NCBI RefSeq assembly: GCF_048571125.1
Contig: NZ_CP182343.1
Coordinates: 2,604,001 to 2,668,000, forward strand
Direction of reading: 5' to 3'
Origin: Arcobacter siniprincipis
GTDB lineage: Bacteria; Campylobacterota; Campylobacteria; Campylobacterales; Arcobacteraceae
Length of the DNA: 64,000 nt
Shown here piece by piece: positions 33,991 through 43,503 of this stretch. The notes beneath the pieces are model-generated. The model did not search any database. It was not told the DNA's origin and worked only from the letters and a program-made list of their open reading frames with translations. Numbering within the stretch: position 1 is the first letter of the stretch; each line of letters starts with the position of its first letter. A program made the position numbers and the translations under genes.

Positions 33991-35104
33991 TTTTTATAAC
34001 CTTTTTACATATATTCAAATATTTATTTGCTCGTTCTTTTGAAGAAGGTAACTCTTGAACAACTTTCAAACCTTCTTCAACTAAATCATCATAAAGCTTT
34101 TTATCACTATATATTTTTTCAATTTGCTTCATTATATCGTTTATATCATAAGGATTAAAATAAAGTGCAGCATCTTTGCAAACCGTTTTTGCAAAAGAGT
34201 AGCGAGAAGTTAAAATTGGTTTTTTCATAATCATTGCTTCTGGATAAGAAGCTGTAAAACTTTCTATTAAAGTAGGTAGAAAAAGAGCATCACATTTACT
34301 ATAAAAATAAGGACATTCTTCAAGTTTAATTGGTCCAATATTGATAATATAATCTTTTATATGAGAAAAATACTTTTCAACAGTTTCATCAGTTAATGTT
34401 AATACAAATTTGATATTTAAGTGCTCTTCTTTAATCAATGGAACCAAATCATTAATCAAATCTAACTTTTTGTGAGGGTAATAAGCTGAAATTGTGATAA
34501 ACCAAAATTCATTATTATTTTTTCTTGGTAGTAACTTCAAATCCTCTATTTTATTTTCAAATATCTTATCATACCTGCTTGATACAACTATAATTTTGGT
34601 TTCACTCTTATCTATAAATTGAGAAAATCTTTTTTTCATATCTTCTGTTTGTAAAACATAAAAATCGGCATTGCTTTTCAACAATATTCGATGATACTCT
34701 TTTTTTAACGTAAACTTTATTTTTTCTAAGAATGAAAAGTTTCTGAAGTATGGTGACTCAGAGTACAAATATAATCCATTTGCAAATCCCATTACATGCT
34801 TCGATTTTGGTTTCCAATAAGTAGGTCCAAACACCGAAAATACAATGTCTGGAGATATTCTCTCTTCTTCTTTATATAACTTTTTAATTGTTTCATCAAA
34901 AAAAATAAATCTGCTTGGATTCTTAAATTTAAAAAACTTAAAATTTTTTGGAAATTTTTCTTGTTGAATTTCTTTACTCATAGAAGGAGATAAAAAAACA
35001 AAATATTCATTTTCATCAAAATTAGTACATTCATATATAAAAGAGATAGCAACTTGTAAAGCCCCACCAACTTTTAGGTTTGTTGTGTTTATAATAATCC
35101 TCAT
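33983..35104 (-). CDS. Glycosyltransferase family 4
   Basis: The 373-residue GT-B protein begins MRIIINTTNLKVGGALQVA and has the acceptor-side VFSVFGPTYWKPK and the donor-side motif ALFLPTLIESFTASYPEAM with the E-x7-E pattern of GT4. It overlaps the start of the FnlA-like gene by 8 bases. It probably adds a later sugar of the repeat unit; donor and acceptor are unknown. Confidence 0.85.
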   Translation of the reverse strand: MRIIINTTNLKVGGALQVAISFIYECTNFDENEYFVFLSPSMSKEIQQEKFPKNFKFFKFKNPSRFIFFDETIKKLYKEEERISPDIVFSVFGPTYWKPKSKHVMGFANGLYLYSESPYFRNFSFLEKIKFTLKKEYHRILLKSNADFYVLQTEDMKKRFSQFIDKSETKIIVVSSRYDKIFENKIEDLKLLPRKNNNEFWFITISAYYPHKKLDLINDLVPLIKEEHLNIKFVLTLTDETVEKYFSHIKDYIINIGPIKLEECPYFYSKCDALFLPTLIESFTASYPEAMIMKKPILTSRYSFAKTVCKDAALYFNPYDINDIMKQIEKIYSDKKLYDDLVEEGLKVVQELPSSKERANKYLNICKKVIKNV

Positions 35105-35105
35105 A

Positions 35106-35936
35106 CTACTGCAATTCCTTCAATAAAAAATCTTCAACTTGAATAAAGTTTGTTGTATTTACAAAAGTATTCAATAAGTCTGTATTAGCAATAGATGCTT
35201 TAAGTTCATCTCTTTTGGTATTTACTGTTTGAATTTGAATACCTTTTAATTTTAAATGATTTAAAATATCATGTACTCTTTTACCATTACCACTGGCAAT
35301 ATTTAGAGTTTTTGGTAAAGTTTCAATTTCCAAAAGTTTCAAGTATACATTAACCACATCATTGATATGAATATAATCACGAACAGCAACTCCTTCATTG
35401 ATAATATTTAATGATTGATTGTTTATATGAGCATTTTTTATTTTACTAATTACAGAAAATTCATCTTCGCCACCGTACATATTGAATATTCTAGCAACTG
35501 TATAATCAATATCCCTTGCATCACAAAATCTTTTAATTAACTCTTCATTAGCAACTTTTAAAGCAGCTTGTAAACTCATTGGCATAACAGCATCTGTCTC
35601 TGAACAAAATTTGTTATTGCCGTAAACTGAACTACTGCTTGTATAAATAACTTTTTTAATATTAACTTTTGCATTATCTAATTGCATCAATATTTTTGAA
35701 GTCGAGAATATTGAGTTATCAATATATTTATCAAGATTATTATTATCATAGAGTTGTCGAGATGTTTGAAAATTATTAAAAATTACACTAACTTTTTCAC
35801 AATTAATTTTTTTATTAAAAAAGACTTTTAAAGCATTATCTTTATCAGATGATGAAAAAACAGTTGCTTTATCTAGTTGTTTAGATAAATTAAGCGTTAA
35901 ATTAGAACGTTTACCTATTATAATTATTGTTGGCAT
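35106..35936 (-). CDS. Degenerate NAD-dependent epimerase-like protein
   Basis: The 276-residue protein keeps the overall SDR fold (VIYTSSSSVYGNN, VARIFNMYGGEDEFS, AVRDYIHINDVVNVYLKLL). The nucleotide loop is IIGKRSNLTLNLSK, without the GxxGxxG glycines, and the catalytic YxxxK reads QAALK, with Gln instead of Tyr. It therefore may have lost dehydrogenase activity or changed role. It is packed between a glycosyltransferase and a small membrane protein, overlapping the latter by 13 bases, so the frame is still maintained. Function unknown. Confidence 0.75.
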   Translation of the reverse strand: MPTIIIIGKRSNLTLNLSKQLDKATVFSSSDKDNALKVFFNKKINCEKVSVIFNNFQTSRQLYDNNNLDKYIDNSIFSTSKILMQLDNAKVNIKKVIYTSSSSVYGNNKFCSETDAVMPMSLQAALKVANEELIKRFCDARDIDYTVARIFNMYGGEDEFSVISKIKNAHINNQSLNIINEGVAVRDYIHINDVVNVYLKLLEIETLPKTLNIASGNGKRVHDILNHLKLKGIQIQTVNTKRDELKASIANTDLLNTFVNTTNFIQVEDFLLKELQ

Positions 35937-36157
35937 ATACTTACTTTCATTAATTTTGTTATCAATTTAATGATTAAAAAATAGATTAAGCTAATAATCA
36001 CAGTCTTTGCTGTATTTATACAGAAGGTATCAAATCCAAATGAATTAATAAAATTAAAATACAATAAATACAATATTACTAACCAATAATATTTTGTGAA
36101 CTCTAACAAATTACCAGATTCTATTTTAAAATTTACGAATCTGAGTATATTATTCAT
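35924..36157 (-). CDS. Small membrane protein, possibly a GtrA-like fragment
   Basis: The 77-residue product has two hydrophobic segments (YYWLVILYLLYFNFI and TVIISLIYFLIIKLIT) joined by a short polar link. The layout is like the second half of a GtrA-type membrane protein, which would suggest lipid-linked sugar flipping, but the match is weak. It overlaps the next gene by 13 bases and follows the GT2 gene by 16 bases, so it is probably a real operon gene. It may be a truncated relic. Confidence 0.55.
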   Translation of the reverse strand: MNNILRFVNFKIESGNLLEFTKYYWLVILYLLYFNFINSFGFDTFCINTAKTVIISLIYFLIIKLITKLMKVSICQQ

Positions 36158-36173
36158 TAGTACAAATCAACAC

Positions 36174-36947
36174 TTAGCATTTTATATGCTTCAACAAATC
36201 AAATTTATTATTGTCTAAAATAAATCGTAAAGCATAATACATAGCTTTAGCATTTTGTTTACCAACAATATTCCTATTGGATATTGAACTATTTACAATT
36301 CGGTATTTTAAGAACTTTACAGGATAATAAGCATATTTGACATCTTTATTATTCAATAAATTTAACCACAAATAATAGTCTTCTACAGCAATACAATATT
36401 TTTCTTCATTAAATCTCTCAAAAATATCTTTTTTTAAGATTGCTGAAGATAAATAAACAAAATTACCTTTAATTAATTGTGATAAATCGTGTATCTTATA
36501 TTTTCTATAATAATCTTTTAAAAAATTATTTGATTTAATTTTTTCAGATTTTTCATCTATGAGGACAGCTCCATGGCTAGAGAAATTTAAATCATTCTGT
36601 TTCATAAACTCCAAATGTTTTTCTAATTTTTGAGGCAACCAAATATCATCTGCATCCAAAAAAGCTATATATTCCCCTTTAGCATTTTCTACACCAATAT
36701 TTCTTGGTCTTGCTGGTCCGCCAAAATTTGACGCAGATTCTATTAATTTAATTCTATGATCTTTTTCTGCATAATCTTTCACAATATTTCTACTTATATC
36801 AGTTGAACAATCATCTACTACTATCATTTCCCAGTTTTGATAGGTTTGATTAATCACATTGTCTATTGTTTTAGCTATATACTTTTCTGCATTATAAAGG
36901 GGAATTACAACCGTTACTAATGGTTGTTTGTTATTTTTTAGTTCCAA
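36174..36947 (-). CDS. Glycosyltransferase family 2
   Basis: The 257-residue protein has the GT-A core: VTVVIPLYNAEKYI at the start, IVVDDCSTD, the DXD-type FLDADDIW and a catalytic-region Asp in VEDYYLWL. There are no membrane helices. It overlaps the neighbouring epimerase stop by 10 bases. It should transfer an unidentified sugar to the growing lipid-linked unit in the cytoplasm. Confidence 0.88.
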   Translation of the reverse strand: MELKNNKQPLVTVVIPLYNAEKYIAKTIDNVINQTYQNWEMIVVDDCSTDISRNIVKDYAEKDHRIKLIESASNFGGPARPRNIGVENAKGEYIAFLDADDIWLPQKLEKHLEFMKQNDLNFSSHGAVLIDEKSEKIKSNNFLKDYYRKYKIHDLSQLIKGNFVYLSSAILKKDIFERFNEEKYCIAVEDYYLWLNLLNNKDVKYAYYPVKFLKYRIVNSSISNRNIVGKQNAKAMYYALRFILDNNKFDLLKHIKC

Positions 36948-37804
36948 TTGTTTACCCTTAGATTATCAATATAATCTTTTATATTTTTTGTTGGTTTCCA
37001 ACCTAAACTTTCTGTTTTTTCAGTCATTACATCAGCTGTCATACGATTTCCTTTACGTTCTGGTAACATCTCTATTTTTCCACCAAACATTTGAGCTATC
37101 TCTTTTATACTATAACTTTCTGGACTTCCTATACCAAACTCATCACCGTAACCATTTTCACCTACTAAAACAAGCCCATTAATAATATCATCTATATGTG
37201 TAAAATTTCTTTTTTGTGCACCAGGGCTGACAATAGTAAGAGGTTCTCCATTTCTCATTTTTTCTTTAAATAATGCAATAAGTGTTGCATATTTACCAGT
37301 ACTTATCTCTTTTGGTCCATATACATTATAAAAATATGTAATTGCATAAGGTACGTTAAACCAAGTACCGTAATTTTCAACTAGCTCAGTATTAGAAGCT
37401 TTTGTCCATGCATAAGGACTAGCACTTCTACCGAGCCCTCCATCACCAAATTTGGTAGAACTTCCAGCATATAAAATTTTACATCCCACTTTTCGTACAA
37501 ACTCAAGTACAGCAAAAATACCATCTTTATTGTATTTCCAAACTTTTTCAATATCATCAAAACTTTGTTCGACTCTACTGTATTCACCAAGATGATAAAC
37601 CATATCAGGTTCGAAATTGACAAGAGAGGCTATATCAAATGTATCTCCTTTTATATAAGTCACATTTGGTACATGATTATTTTTACTTCCTGTAAAGTAG
37701 TTATCTAAACTATATACTTCGTAGTTTAAATTTTGAGTTAATCTTTCACACAAATGACTTCCCACAAATCCAGCTCCACCAGTTACCAGTATTTTTCTTT
37801 TCAT
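36938..37804 (-). CDS. NAD-dependent epimerase/dehydratase
   Basis: The start is chosen at the ATG at 37802-37804, with GGAGAGAG immediately upstream; a 12-residue longer frame would overlap the methyltransferase. The 288-residue SDR begins MKRKILVTGGAGFVGSHL, has GSSTKFGDGG and the catalytic YAWTK, and ends with GWKPTKNIKDYI. It resembles UDP-hexose or UDP-hexosamine 4-epimerases. An additional nucleotide-sugar is implied, but its identity cannot be read. Confidence 0.82.
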   Translation of the reverse strand: MKRKILVTGGAGFVGSHLCERLTQNLNYEVYSLDNYFTGSKNNHVPNVTYIKGDTFDIASLVNFEPDMVYHLGEYSRVEQSFDDIEKVWKYNKDGIFAVLEFVRKVGCKILYAGSSTKFGDGGLGRSASPYAWTKASNTELVENYGTWFNVPYAITYFYNVYGPKEISTGKYATLIALFKEKMRNGEPLTIVSPGAQKRNFTHIDDIINGLVLVGENGYGDEFGIGSPESYSIKEIAQMFGGKIEMLPERKGNRMTADVMTEKTESLGWKPTKNIKDYIDNLRVNNWN

Positions 37805-37823
37805 TCTCTCTCCATTGAATTTT

Positions 37824-38621
37824 TTACTTTTTACATACAAAATGAATTAATTTATCCGATTTTACATTTTTCACAGTAGTTAAGTTTGTATTAATTATTT
37901 CAACAAGTTCAAAATCTGCTTCTTTCATTGCTCTTTCCCAATACCAAAATGGATAATTTTTATCTCCCAAATAAGGGTCATATTCAAAACCATTTACTGA
38001 TATTTTAGGTGAATGTGATTCATATTGACACTTTAAAATTTTATATAATATTTTGATAAATGCTTTTATAATTCTTTTAATATATAAATATCCACTAATC
38101 GGAGTTTCATTTAAAACAATTAAATATCCACCTTTTTTTAATTTAGAATATGTTTCTTTAAATAATTCTTCTAAATTAAATGCATGGTGAAAGGCAGCTG
38201 ACGCGACAATCAAATCTACAGAATTGTCTTCAAGCATTAACGGTGAGAACAATCCCTCTACTGGTACAATTTTTTCAGATTTACCCTTTAAAATTTTTAT
38301 AACAGTAGGTAATATATTGTATAAATAATTCTTACTTGTATCTATAGCTAAAATAATTTTTACTTTTTCAAAACGAGACAAGTACGCACTAAGCCAGCCT
38401 CCTCCACATCCTAAATCAATCACTGTGCTATTATCATTTAAGAATTTATCAAAATCAATTACTTTAGCGGCATCGAGAAAATTACACTTTTCACATACTT
38501 GCATAAAATATTTATTTCCATCATTATTCCATTCTTTTACCTCAGGATATTTATGTTCCATAATTTTATCCCATTGTGAAACATTATGTAATGTTTGTTG
38601 ATAAATCCAATCTTTATTCAT
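37824..38621 (-). CDS. SAM-dependent class I methyltransferase
   Basis: The start is set at the ATG at 38619-38621, with AAAGG 9 bases upstream; a TTG at 38630 is the alternative. Motif I is VIDLGCGGGWLSAYL, with DNSVDLIVASAAFHH and LKKGGYLIVLNETP further on, as in Methyltransf_11-type enzymes. In this setting it may methylate a sugar hydroxyl or the chain end. The ATG overlaps the stop of the upstream glycosyltransferase. Confidence 0.85.
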   Translation of the reverse strand: MNKDWIYQQTLHNVSQWDKIMEHKYPEVKEWNNDGNKYFMQVCEKCNFLDAAKVIDFDKFLNDNSTVIDLGCGGGWLSAYLSRFEKVKIILAIDTSKNYLYNILPTVIKILKGKSEKIVPVEGLFSPLMLEDNSVDLIVASAAFHHAFNLEELFKETYSKLKKGGYLIVLNETPISGYLYIKRIIKAFIKILYKILKCQYESHSPKISVNGFEYDPYLGDKNYPFWYWERAMKEADFELVEIINTNLTTVKNVKSDKLIHFVCKK

Positions 38622-39600
38622 TATTTGCAACCTTTAATATTTGTATCAACCAATTTTCTAAACTGTATTTTTTTAATTCTTCCGTATTATCAATACCATT
38701 ATCTTTAAAAAAATCTGAATCTATTTTAATATCATCTCTATCAATTATTTGTACATAGTTTGAATCATAGATTTCACTATTTATTATTTCTTTGTTTGTT
38801 GTTAAAAGCTTTTTGCCTGCACCTAAAGCTTCAATCGTTCGTATTGTTAAACCATTTTGATTACTCATTTCAATATCTAAAACTGCTTTAGATTGTTCAT
38901 AGATTTTCACTATATCTTTGAGTGTTAATGTTTTAGTTTTTAAATACTTTAAATCTTCTTTTGGGAAGCTAGAAGATAATCTTAATTTAAATTTATAAAA
39001 AGCATTTGTATATAAATGATGTTTAAATTTCAAGTTATTTTTTTTAGACAATGACTCAATTTTTTTTATTATATCAAGTCTATCACTATGATGTGTTCCC
39101 AAAAAGACGATATCATATATTTTATCTTGACTACTATTTCTTACTATTTCATACTCTTGAGTGTAAAATAGTGGTAAATACTCTATATTCAAGGTCTTTG
39201 CATCTTTTTTATCAAAACTATAAACTTTATCAAAATACGGAATTATAGCCTTATATTTATGATGTGCTAACGAATCCCATTGATACATAACAAATTTTGC
39301 ATTTAAAGCTTTTTTTCGCACTTTTTCTAAAAATACTTTATCTATCAATTCACCACGAATTAAAAAAACGATATCAAAAGAGTCATCTATTTGTGATAAC
39401 ATATACTTATGGTAGAAATTATCACAAACTCTATTTATTGGATATTTTGTTCGGTGTCTTATATTATTAAAAAATTTATTATTCACAACATCATACATAA
39501 AAATAACATTTGCACCAAGTTGTTCAATACCCTCTTTTATGCTTAAATGATAATGATGAAATTTAGGTGAAATAAGTAAAATTTTCTTATGCTTCAACAT
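38614..39600 (-). CDS. CgeB-like glycosyltransferase
   Basis: The 328-residue protein begins KKILLISPKFHHYHLSIKEG and contains FVMYQWDSLAHH, YDIVFLGTHHSDRL and a C-terminal SNQNGLTIRTIEALGAGKK, the donor-binding pattern of the CgeB/GT1_C group. It overlaps both neighbours slightly. It probably acts on the same polysaccharide; specificity unknown. Confidence 0.75.
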   Translation of the reverse strand: MLKHKKILLISPKFHHYHLSIKEGIEQLGANVIFMYDVVNNKFFNNIRHRTKYPINRVCDNFYHKYMLSQIDDSFDIVFLIRGELIDKVFLEKVRKKALNAKFVMYQWDSLAHHKYKAIIPYFDKVYSFDKKDAKTLNIEYLPLFYTQEYEIVRNSSQDKIYDIVFLGTHHSDRLDIIKKIESLSKKNNLKFKHHLYTNAFYKFKLRLSSSFPKEDLKYLKTKTLTLKDIVKIYEQSKAVLDIEMSNQNGLTIRTIEALGAGKKLLTTNKEIINSEIYDSNYVQIIDRDDIKIDSDFFKDNGIDNTEELKKYSLENWLIQILKVANNE

Positions 39601-40177
39601 ATTTTTCCCATTTTTGTGTTTGCATATTAAACTGCTTAATTACTTTGGCAGGATTACCTACTGCAACAGAATAATCAGGAATCGCTTTAGTCACAACAGA
39701 ATTTGCACCTATAATACAATGCTTTCCGATTTTTGCTCCAATAATAGATACATTTTCACCTACCCAACTATTTTTCCCTATTACGACTTCTGATTTATAT
39801 AAAATTGTTTGTTTTATTATAGGTGTACTCACATCTTCATATGCATGAATATTATCAGATATATACACTTTATCTGCAATAAGAACATTTTCTTCTATAG
39901 TAACACTTCTTAATGCTACTATATGCGCAAATCTTCCAATCACTGCTCCATTATCAATAATCAAAGAGGGCTCAACATTATCTTGTTTTAAAGCAAGAAT
40001 CCATGCCATACTTTGAAAAACTACATTATTACCAATTGTTATATACTGCATACCTTCAATTATATCAGGGTTAATAAAAACTGCTGATTTTGGAAAGTTT
40101 TTAAACCTTTTACTGTTCGTAGCATAAAACCATCTTTTTTTTAAAGTTTTATATAACTTATCTAAAAATTTAGTCAT
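39587..40177 (-). CDS. Hexapeptide-repeat O-acetyltransferase (MaaA/LacA type)
   Basis: The 196-residue protein is mostly left-handed beta-helix repeats (VVFQSM, VIGRFA, VLIADK, SWVGENVSIIGAKIGKHCI, VVTKAIPDYSVAVGNPAKVI). The NPAKVI ending is typical of sugar O-acetyltransferases. It overlaps the second acetyltransferase gene by 8 bases. It likely O-acetylates a sugar of this glycan. Confidence 0.85.
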   Translation of the reverse strand: MTKFLDKLYKTLKKRWFYATNSKRFKNFPKSAVFINPDIIEGMQYITIGNNVVFQSMAWILALKQDNVEPSLIIDNGAVIGRFAHIVALRSVTIEENVLIADKVYISDNIHAYEDVSTPIIKQTILYKSEVVIGKNSWVGENVSIIGAKIGKHCIIGANSVVTKAIPDYSVAVGNPAKVIKQFNMQTQKWEKYVEA

Positions 40178-40832
40178 TGTTTATCTTTTTAACTTTTTCT
40201 GTAAATTCCAGTGGGTTATCAAAATATTCATTTAATTCTTCTAATATTTCTTCATCCAGCTTCCACCATTGTGAATCTATCAACAGATTACGTACTTTTT
40301 CGTCAAATCTGTATTTAATATGCTTTGCAGGAACTCCTCCTACAATACTATATGGTTTAACATCTTTTACAACAACTGCACCTGCACCAATTACAGAACC
40401 CATGCCTATAGTGACACCAGCTTTTATCATAGCACCTTGTCCAATCCAAACATCGTGTTCAATAACAGTTTTAGGTATCAATAACTTACTATCTAAAGTT
40501 CTTTTTGTTAAGAAAAAAGGCAGTGATTGGCTACAATCATAAAAAATAGGACTTGTACTTATTGTATTAGTTAAGTGTGAAGCTAATCCAATTGTAACAT
40601 TACTTCCAATACTACAATATTTACCAATATCAGAATAATAGCAATTTGTGTTTGATTGTAAATAAGTACCATTTCCAATAATAGAATTTATTACTGTAAC
40701 ATTTTGAAAAAGTTTACTATTTTTATTTATACTTGAATTACTGTCAATATATACATTACTAAGAATTAGACTACCTGGAAATCTTTTTTTATTTTTATAT
40801 CTATTTAATCGTATTCTGAAAAAATTAAACAT
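40170..40832 (-). CDS. CatB-related O-acetyltransferase
   Basis: The 220-residue protein has hexapeptide repeats, HDVWIGQGAMIKAGVTIG with the catalytic-type His, VVKDVKPYSIVGGVPAKHIKYRF and an acidic C-terminal helix containing SQWWKLDEE, all typical of the CatB/XAT group. Together with the gene at 39587-40177 it implies two separate O-acetylations, or one on sugar and one on another group. Confidence 0.88.
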   Translation of the reverse strand: MFNFFRIRLNRYKNKKRFPGSLILSNVYIDSNSSINKNSKLFQNVTVINSIIGNGTYLQSNTNCYYSDIGKYCSIGSNVTIGLASHLTNTISTSPIFYDCSQSLPFFLTKRTLDSKLLIPKTVIEHDVWIGQGAMIKAGVTIGMGSVIGAGAVVVKDVKPYSIVGGVPAKHIKYRFDEKVRNLLIDSQWWKLDEEILEELNEYFDNPLEFTEKVKKINND

Positions 40833-40834
40833 TT

Positions 40835-42655
40835 TTATTTTAACTCCAATAGTTCATTGATAAAACTTACATTTCTATATAAATTTTTTCCATCTAAAGG
40901 ACCAATATACTTTTCTAAAGTCTCTTTCTTTAAAAATTCATTATACCTACTGTGATTATTTTGAAAATCATTAAAAGCAAGTTCTAATTCATCAATTGTT
41001 TTTGCAATAACAAGCTCACTTTTTTCATCAAAAGGAGGAAATAAAATCTCATTGTCTTTTTTATAATACACTACAGGTATACCCAAACAAGACGCTTCAA
41101 AAAGAGTTTGAGAATATATTGAAATATAAAAATCTGTTTTTTTTAGAACTTCAACCATTGGAATAGTATCAATAATATTAATGTTTAACTTAGAAAAATA
41201 TTTTTTTACAAATTTTTCATACTGCACCTTATATCCATTTGGTCGAACTTTTATATTTATTTGAAGATTTTCTTTTTGTTTTTGTAATATTTCAAAAAGG
41301 TGTAATACATCATACATAAAATCAAACTCGACAGCTACATATGAATTTAAATCTATTGGATTAAAACCCGATACCCCAATAGTAACAGTAGGATTAACTC
41401 TATTAATATTATTTTTTTGTATTTTTGCATAATCATCCATCCTTGGATCCCCTAATGCATAAACATTATTTATATTTTCAAAGTAATAATCTTTTATACT
41501 TTGAGAGTAAGCATTAATATATGTTGCATGTTTTGCTTCATCTGAATATTTCGGACCCAACAATCCATTGATAATCATAAAGCTAGGAATACCCTTTTTT
41601 CTACATAACAAATCAAGCAATGTAGCCGTATGACCAATATTAGCAATAAGAATTACTAAATCAACTCTATTGTTATTAACATATTTGATACAGCTATCTA
41701 AGGTTCTTAAAAAGTAGGGTAATCGGGGAGTGATTCGAGTCAGTATTATTTTATAAATTGATTCAGAAATATCTGTTCCATCTTGTAAAATTAATTTATG
41801 ATATTTTTCTTCATTAAGTTTACAAATAAAACTCTGAGTTACTTCATCATATTTTTTTATATTTCCAAAAATAGGAATAGTTCTCTCTTTTAATTTAGAA
41901 GCAAAATCACTATTTTGTGAAAAATTCTCTAAAAGTACTTTTTTATCATCACTTTTATTTATCTCAGTTAAAACTTTTTTTGTCGGATGATATTCTTGAA
42001 TAAATACATTTTTCTTTTTCTTTCTGAATTTATCAAAAATTATCATCACAATACTAAATACGGATGAAATCCTTTGTTTCAAACTCCGTAAGAAGCCTCT
42101 TAAACCCTTAGCTCTGACTTTTTCATCCATCCATTTTTCAATAGGAAAATAAAAACTATCGTTGAAATTTTTTATACCAGTATGTTGAGAAAACTTAATA
42201 TTTAAATCTGTTAATATTTCTTCAATAAATTTATTATTTGAGTATAGAAATATCTTATTATAAACCATGTATTTCAAAAAGTTTAAATTAATACAAAAAC
42301 GAATATATGAAGTAAAGTCATTCCAAAATTCTTGCCTGAATGAAAACCCAAAAGAAATATCATTATAAGTAAATATATCTTCTCCATCTTTATTATAGTG
42401 CCACTTTTCAAAAAAATCATAAATTAGATAATTATTTTCTTCCATGACTTGATTATTGATTAGATGGTCAATATAAAAAACACTGCCTCCAATATTTTCA
42501 AGATGATGCTTAAGTGCGAAATCTAAAGTAAGTACTACGTCTTTATCCAGATTATACTCTACTTGTAATTCATTCCAAGAAAAATACGTATCAACAATAA
42601 TAATTTTGTCAAATCTTTTATATATATTATCAGAGATAAAAAGATTATCTTTCAC
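40835..42655 (-). CDS. Large putative GT-B surface-carbohydrate protein of unknown specificity
   Basis: The 606-residue soluble protein is not one I recognise with certainty. The C-terminal half looks like a GT-B donor domain, as in CDP-glycerol or sialyltransferase-like enzymes: MIINGLLGPKYS, ALGDPRMDDYAKI, INIKVRPNGYKV and SIYSQTLFEASCLGIPVVYY. The N-terminal part has an Asp-rich Rossmann-like start (DKIIIVDTYFSW). It overlaps the next gene by 11 bases, so it is translated with the cluster. It could be the enzyme that handles the nonulosonic acid, since no other such transferase is evident; that is a guess. Confidence 0.6.
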   Translation of the reverse strand: MKDNLFISDNIYKRFDKIIIVDTYFSWNELQVEYNLDKDVVLTLDFALKHHLENIGGSVFYIDHLINNQVMEENNYLIYDFFEKWHYNKDGEDIFTYNDISFGFSFRQEFWNDFTSYIRFCINLNFLKYMVYNKIFLYSNNKFIEEILTDLNIKFSQHTGIKNFNDSFYFPIEKWMDEKVRAKGLRGFLRSLKQRISSVFSIVMIIFDKFRKKKKNVFIQEYHPTKKVLTEINKSDDKKVLLENFSQNSDFASKLKERTIPIFGNIKKYDEVTQSFICKLNEEKYHKLILQDGTDISESIYKIILTRITPRLPYFLRTLDSCIKYVNNNRVDLVILIANIGHTATLLDLLCRKKGIPSFMIINGLLGPKYSDEAKHATYINAYSQSIKDYYFENINNVYALGDPRMDDYAKIQKNNINRVNPTVTIGVSGFNPIDLNSYVAVEFDFMYDVLHLFEILQKQKENLQINIKVRPNGYKVQYEKFVKKYFSKLNINIIDTIPMVEVLKKTDFYISIYSQTLFEASCLGIPVVYYKKDNEILFPPFDEKSELVIAKTIDELELAFNDFQNNHSRYNEFLKKETLEKYIGPLDGKNLYRNVSFINELLELK

Positions 42656-43394
42656 TTAAAACCTTATAATAATCTTTATATGTATTAAATAGCTTTTTTT
42701 TAAAATCATTATTTCTAATTTCATAATGAGTATTTACTATATTTAATTTAAATTCATTTATAAAATCGATAACTTCTCCTAATGTTGTATTATATACTAT
42801 ATTCGGACTCATATAAAGTTCTGATTTTTTTCGCGTTCTAATACAAAATAAAAACTCTTCTATAATATCTTTAACATAGACATATTGTATTTCAATATTT
42901 CTATCAAATACATTGAATTCAAGATTATTAATGCTATTATATATCCAAGTACTTATGACTGAATTATAATTAGCCTTACATCCCTCCCCAAATACATGAG
43001 GTAACCGATAAATAAAACATTGGCATTTATTTCTTGTTGAATATTGTTCTACTAATAACTCTGATTCTCTTTTTGTTTTGCCATACTCATTTTTTAATAA
43101 CCTAGCGTGAATTGAAGAAATATATAATATTGGAGTTATTTTCTTGTTTAATTCTAAATAATTTATTATTTTTGTAGTTAGAGAGACATTTGAACTTTCT
43201 AATTCTTCTTTAGTACTATTAGGTCTTACTTCTCCTGCAAGATGTACTATAAAATCAACTTTATCTAAATAATTATACAATACGTCAAAAGATTCATTCC
43301 GATTAAACTCAAAAACATCTAAATTTTTGTTTTGGATTTTTTGAATAAAATTCTTTCCTATAAATCCTCTTGATCCTGTAATTAATAAATTCAA
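42645..43394 (-). CDS. CapF/FnlB-like SDR reductase without the cupin domain
   Basis: The 249-residue protein starts with TTG (43392-43394), preceded by GAGGGG. It has TGSRGFIGKNF, FIVHLAGEVRPN, YGKTK, IYRLPHVFGEGCKANYNSV and TLGEVIDFINEF, matching the SDR half of CapF/WbjC. CapF has about 370 residues with a C-terminal cupin, which is absent. CapF-type enzymes reduce a 4-keto sugar to the talo form. It directly follows rmlB, so it may act on dTDP-4-keto-L-rhamnose and give dTDP-6-deoxy-L-talose. That substrate is inferred. Confidence 0.8.
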   Translation of the reverse strand: MNLLITGSRGFIGKNFIQKIQNKNLDVFEFNRNESFDVLYNYLDKVDFIVHLAGEVRPNSTKEELESSNVSLTTKIINYLELNKKITPILYISSIHARLLKNEYGKTKRESELLVEQYSTRNKCQCFIYRLPHVFGEGCKANYNSVISTWIYNSINNLEFNVFDRNIEIQYVYVKDIIEEFLFCIRTRKKSELYMSPNIVYNTTLGEVIDFINEFKLNIVNTHYEIRNNDFKKKLFNTYKDYYKVLSER

Positions 43395-43456
43395 CCTACC
43401 CCTCTATCTAAAAAATCTTACATACAATTTCTATTTTTTATTCATAATCTTGCTTA

Positions 43457-43462
43457 ATTATA
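43457..43462 (-). promoter_or_regulatory. Possible -10 box before the CapF-like gene
   Basis: TATAAT preceded by TGTG on the minus strand, 63 bases before the TTG start, in a 109-bp gap after rmlB. No good -35 box is visible. It may be an internal promoter of the long cluster. Confidence 0.3.
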
Positions 43463-43503
43463 CACAATCATCACTAAAAAGAAAGTTATTCCTTCTTTTC
43501 ACT

